Shown: piece after piece, positions 60,582 to 64,000 of the stretch
How the letters are laid out: each line of letters begins with the position of its first letter
Numbering within the stretch: the stretch's first letter is position 1
Origin: Planctomycetota bacterium
Lineage (GTDB): Bacteria > Planctomycetota > PLA2 > JAEUHO01
Direction of reading: 5' to 3'
NCBI GenBank assembly: GCA_020631815.1
Contig: JACKGW010000005.1
Coordinates: 62,001-126,000 of the forward strand
Length of the DNA stretch: 64,000 nucleotides
Notes under the pieces: model-generated
What the model was told of the DNA's origin: nothing
Seen by the model: the letters and a program-made list of their open reading frames with translations, nothing else
Database searches by the model: none
Translations under genes and position numbers: made by a program

Positions 60582-63500
60582 ACCTCACGCGCACGGCGCT
60601 GACGCGTCGCACCACGATCCTGATGGGCGTGCTCCTCATCGTGGGCGTGGGAGCGCAGACGTTCCTGACGATGTCGCGTCGCGAGGACCCCGAGATCCAG
60701 ATTCGCCAGACGCCCGTCATCACGCGCTGGCCCGGGGCGACGGCGACCAAGGTCGAGGAACTGGTCACGAGCCCGCTGGAAGAGGCCATCGCCCAGCTCG
60801 ACGGGGTGAAGAACATCACCAGCGTGTCCCGTGTCGGGCTGTCCGACATCACGGTCGAGCTGGACGACGAGATCGTCGACGTCGACCAGCACTGGGACGA
60901 GCTGCGCGCCAAGGTCGACGAGGTCGTGGGGCGCCTGCCGGCCGGCTGCCAGCGGCCCAACGTCTACACCAGCTTCGGTGACGTCTTCTCGATGTGTCTG
61001 GCGCTCTTCCAGCGCACGCCGGATGGCAAGCCCGTGCCCGAAGGGAGCGCCTACACGTGGCGCGAGCTGGAGCAGTACGCCGAGCAGATCCAGGACGTCC
61101 TGAAGGCGCTCCCCGAGGTCGCCAAGGTCGACCTCGTCGGTACCCAGCGCGAGGTGATCGAGCTGGGCGTGCAGAGCGCCGACTGGGGCCGGATGGAGCT
61201 GACGGAGGGCGAGCTGGCCCATCTCGTCGATGCACGCAACATCGTGGCCTCGGGCGGCATCATCGACACGGGCACCACGCGCTTCCCCGTGCGCCCGACA
61301 GGCGAGCTGGATGCATTGGCCCAGCTCGGCAGCGTCGTCGTCGCGCGGCGCGATGACGCCGTACCGGTGACGCTCGGCCAGCTCGACCTCGACATCCGAC
61401 GCACGCACGCCACCCCGATCGTGAAGAAGGCGCGCTACTTCGATCGCGAAGCGGCCGGCACGTCCACGCTCGTCTTGGCCCTCTCGATGAAGGACGGCCA
61501 GAACGTCGTGGACATGGGGCACGCCGTGCGCACCGCACTGGCCAAGCTCCAGAGCGAGGTCCTGCCGCCGGACTTGGCCGTCGAAGTCGTCAACGACCTG
61601 CCGCGGCAGGTCGACGGGCTCGTGCAGAGCTTCATCGCGAACCTGTGGCAGGCCATCGCCATCGTGCTGCTCGTCGCGTGGCTCATGATGGGGCTGCGGC
61701 CCGCGCTGATCATGGCCACGGCCGTCCCGCTCTCGATGATCGGCTCGTTCGTCCTGATGCCGCTGTTCGGCGTGGAGCTGGAGCAGTTCTCCATCGCCAG
61801 CCTGATCATCGCCTTGGGTCTGATCGTCGACAACGCGATCGTCGTCTCGGACAACTGCGCCCGGCTGCTCGGGGAGGGCCTTGACCGCAAGGAGGCATGC
61901 ATCCGAGGCGCCTCCCAGCTGGGTGTGCCGATCCTGACGTCCACGCTCACGACCATCGCGGCCTTCTTGCCCCTGCTCGGGATGAGCGGAAGCAGCGGTG
62001 AGTACATCCGCAGCTTGCCCATCGTCGTCTCGACCACGCTGCTCATGAGCTACGCCGTGGCCATGCTCGTCACGCCGATCTTCTGCTACTGGCTCCTGCC
62101 GGCCGCCGGGGCCACGGCGCGCAGCCCGCTCTCGAGGATCGCGTCGGCCGTGGGCCGCGCGGTGCGTCGAGGTCGTACGCCGGCGGCACCGAGCCAGCGG
62201 ACACCGTTCTACGACCGCATCATCGGCTGGTGCCTGGCCCACAAGGGTCTGGTCCTGTTGGCGGCGCTCGGTGCGGTCGGCTCGTCCGTGTTCTTGGCGC
62301 GCGCCATTGGCAGCCAGTTCTTCCCGGCAGGCGATCGCGACCAGCTGTTCGTGACGATCTGGCTGCCCGAGGGCAGCAGTACGGCGGCGACCGAACGCGT
62401 CGTGGCGCAGGTGGAAGACGTCTTGCGCACGACGCAGCAGACCACCGTCGACGGCGAGCCGTTCGACCGCTTGGCCAACGGCATCAGCTTTGTCGGGACG
62501 GGCGGGCCGCGCTTCTTCCTGACGAGCGCTCCCGAGAAGGACATCCCCAACTACGCCTTCGTCATCGTCAACACGACGCGCGCGGACCTCACGGCCGCGT
62601 GGGTCGAGGAGCTGCAGCACACGATGGGCCCCTTCGTGGGTGCCGAAGTCACCGTGGAGCGCTTCACGCTGGGCCCCGCGATCCGCTACCCGGTCGAGGT
62701 GCGCCTGGCGGGCCCCGACGCCGTGGTGCTGCGCCGAGAAGCGGAGGAGATCCTGGGGCTGGTGCGAGGCACGGCCGGCACGCTCAATCCCCGCAGCGAC
62801 TGGCGAGGGAGCAGCTACGAGGTCGAGGTGGACGTGGACGAAGCGGCGGCCAGCCTGGCGGGCGTCACCAATGCCGACGTGGCCACCACGCTCTCCGGGC
62901 TCGTGGACGGCAAGCGGCTCACGACCTTCCGCGAGGGCGACCACACCGTGGACGTGCTGCTTCGCGTCGGCGAGGCCGAGCGCGGGCGGCTGGAGACCCT
63001 GGACGGCATCTGGGTCAACGGGCAGGCGGGCAAGGTGCCGCTTGCGTCCTTGGCCTCGCTCCGCGCCTCCTGGCAACCGAGCATCATCGCGCGGCGCAAC
63101 CAGGTGCGAACGGTGACCGTGGGCGCCAAGGTGGCTCCCGGGGTGCTCGCCAACGACATCGCGCGACGTCTGCGCGGCGACCTGGACGCCCTCGTTGACC
63201 GTCTGCCCGCGGGCTACCACTACGAGTTCGCCGGTGAGCTCGGCGAGACGCAGGAGTCGCAGGCCAAGATCCTGGCAGCGTTCCAGATCAGCTTCCTGCT
63301 GATCATCCTGATCCTGATCGCGCAGTACGACTCGCTCTCCAAGCCGCTGGTCGTCTTGGCCGCGGTCCCCTTGAGCTTCGCGGGCGCGCTGCTCGGCCTC
63401 TATCTGTCGGGCTGGGCGCTGGGCTTCATGCCCATGCTGGGCATCGTGAGCCTTGCAGGCGTGGTCATCAACAACGCCATCATCCTCATCGACTTCATCC

Positions 63501-63754
63501 AGAGTGGCATCCGCAGCGGTACACCCGTTCGCGCGGCCATCGCGGAAGCCGGACGCCTGCGCATGGCGCCGATCCTGCTGACCACGCTCACGACCATCGG
63601 CGGGATGCTGCCGTTGGCGCTGTTCGGGGGACCCATGTGGGCCGGCATGGCCTGGGCCGTGATCGTGGGCCTTGCCGTGTCCACGGCCCTCACCCTCTTT
63701 GTCGTACCGACGCTGTTTGGCCTCCTGGTGGAGCGCTTCGGCGTCAAGGCTTGA
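60578..63754 (+). CDS. RND family efflux transporter (AcrB/MMPL-type, HAE-1-like)
   Basis: 1,058 residues, normal for the family; 12 TM helices. The first helix MGVLLIVGVGAQTFLTM, porter domains (VEELVTSPLEEAIAQLDGVK; VVNDLPRQVDGLVQSFIANL) and the TM4-type GLIVDNAIVVSDNCARLLGE with its conserved proton-relay acidic residues are clear, repeated in the second half (LAGVVINNAIILIDFIQSG). Proton-driven export of unknown substrates, with the adaptor encoded immediately before. Overlaps the adaptor stop by ATGA. Confidence 0.93.
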   Translation: MNLTRTALTRRTTILMGVLLIVGVGAQTFLTMSRREDPEIQIRQTPVITRWPGATATKVEELVTSPLEEAIAQLDGVKNITSVSRVGLSDITVELDDEIVDVDQHWDELRAKVDEVVGRLPAGCQRPNVYTSFGDVFSMCLALFQRTPDGKPVPEGSAYTWRELEQYAEQIQDVLKALPEVAKVDLVGTQREVIELGVQSADWGRMELTEGELAHLVDARNIVASGGIIDTGTTRFPVRPTGELDALAQLGSVVVARRDDAVPVTLGQLDLDIRRTHATPIVKKARYFDREAAGTSTLVLALSMKDGQNVVDMGHAVRTALAKLQSEVLPPDLAVEVVNDLPRQVDGLVQSFIANLWQAIAIVLLVAWLMMGLRPALIMATAVPLSMIGSFVLMPLFGVELEQFSIASLIIALGLIVDNAIVVSDNCARLLGEGLDRKEACIRGASQLGVPILTSTLTTIAAFLPLLGMSGSSGEYIRSLPIVVSTTLLMSYAVAMLVTPIFCYWLLPAAGATARSPLSRIASAVGRAVRRGRTPAAPSQRTPFYDRIIGWCLAHKGLVLLAALGAVGSSVFLARAIGSQFFPAGDRDQLFVTIWLPEGSSTAATERVVAQVEDVLRTTQQTTVDGEPFDRLANGISFVGTGGPRFFLTSAPEKDIPNYAFVIVNTTRADLTAAWVEELQHTMGPFVGAEVTVERFTLGPAIRYPVEVRLAGPDAVVLRREAEEILGLVRGTAGTLNPRSDWRGSSYEVEVDVDEAAASLAGVTNADVATTLSGLVDGKRLTTFREGDHTVDVLLRVGEAERGRLETLDGIWVNGQAGKVPLASLASLRASWQPSIIARRNQVRTVTVGAKVAPGVLANDIARRLRGDLDALVDRLPAGYHYEFAGELGETQESQAKILAAFQISFLLIILILIAQYDSLSKPLVVLAAVPLSFAGALLGLYLSGWALGFMPMLGIVSLAGVVINNAIILIDFIQSGIRSGTPVRAAIAEAGRLRMAPILLTTLTTIGGMLPLALFGGPMWAGMAWAVIVGLAVSTALTLFVVPTLFGLLVERFGVKA

Positions 63755-64000
63755 GGTCGCGGTCGCCGGGCTTGTGGAGAAGGGTGTCCGTCCAGCGACA
63801 GCCCTTGCAGCGGAACGTGCGCAGCTTGGGCAGGGAGCTGGCCACCCCTCCGATCACCAGGCCCGGCGCCAGATAGACCGCGGCGCGTAGGATCAGGCCC
63901 ACCGCGCCCCGCTGGCGTGGAAAGTCAGGCGCCTTCACGAGCAGGAAGAGCCCCCAGAGCAACGTGACGCCCGCCGCCACGCCGAACAACGCAAAGGCGC
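63744..64000 (-). CDS. Partial membrane protein with CxxC, cut by the right edge
   Basis: From a TTG at 63989, 81 residues, but the frame stays open to the window edge and the gene probably starts outside. Two hydrophobic segments (LLWGLFLLVKAP and AAVYLAPGLVIGGVASSL) precede a cytoplasmic CKGC motif (RTFRCKGCRWTD) near the C-terminus. Its stop overlaps the RND gene 3' end by 11 bases. Function unknown. Confidence 0.5.
   Translation of the reverse strand, partial: AFALFGVAAGVTLLWGLFLLVKAPDFPRQRGAVGLILRAAVYLAPGLVIGGVASSLPKLRTFRCKGCRWTDTLLHKPGDRDLKP

Noticed and set aside
60344..63220. 958-codon minus-strand open frame opposite the RND pump
   Set aside because: Shadow of the adaptor and pump genes, with no start signal and typical Arg/His/Val/Asp shadow composition.
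1..64000. CRISPR arrays, insertion sequences and rRNA genes
   Set aside because: No regularly spaced direct repeats, transposase motifs or rRNA sequence were found on reading the window.

Overview
The window is a 64 kb piece of a high-GC bacterial chromosome. Several things point to a Planctomycetota-like organism, although this is inference and Myxococcota or a related phylum stays possible. There are many secreted lipoproteins with long Gly/Ser-rich linkers. HEAT, LamG, FG-GAP, PDZ, vWA and carboxypeptidase-regulatory domains are abundant. An ECF sigma gene sits beside a Ser/Thr kinase with a TPR-like tail. A giant RHS protein and a squalene-cyclase-fold secreted protein are present. An octaheme cytochrome is encoded next to a Rieske/cytochrome b pair. 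Both window edges cut genes.

Layout. 0-14.5 kb is an accessory region: a sigma-like regulator cut by the left edge, a HEAT protein, a 2,052-residue RHS protein with a proline-rich variable tip, a ChaN-like/HEAT protein, a 1 kb stretch holding a degraded coding sequence and a tRNA-Gly-like 3' half, then small exported proteins. Codon use is looser from the RHS tip to about 12.4 kb. 14.5-33 kb is mainly cell-envelope genes: aspartyl-protease-like, multi-domain carboxypeptidase-regulatory, CHAD, GNAT, DASS transporter, PilZ, metallophosphoesterase, LamG, FG-GAP and HEAT-vWA proteins. It also holds an ECF sigma factor fused to a degenerate F1-ATPase beta-subunit module, and a gene interrupted by an in-frame TAG.

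33-40.4 kb is the most striking locus. It is a minus-strand operon dabB - dabA::purK - purE with a divergent NhaR/LysR-type regulator. DabAB is an energy-coupled CO2-hydrating, bicarbonate-accumulating system. PurK uses bicarbonate with ATP and AIR, and PurE converts the product to CAIR. Here the bicarbonate-producing subunit (DabA) and the bicarbonate-consuming enzyme (PurK) lie in one uninterrupted reading frame, which suggests inorganic carbon is delivered directly to purine synthesis.

40.5-48.6 kb holds an electron-transfer cluster: Rieske protein, b6-type cytochrome b, HAO-like octaheme cytochrome c, and two CydA-like membrane proteins, the second with a C-terminal cytochrome c domain. 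All are tightly coupled (ATGA overlaps). 49-57.6 kb is a minus-strand run: lipoprotein, tandem redoxin, DsbD, Ser/Thr kinase-TPR and ECF sigma factor. 57.7-63.8 kb encodes a secreted protein and an RND efflux adaptor/pump pair. A partial membrane protein closes the window.
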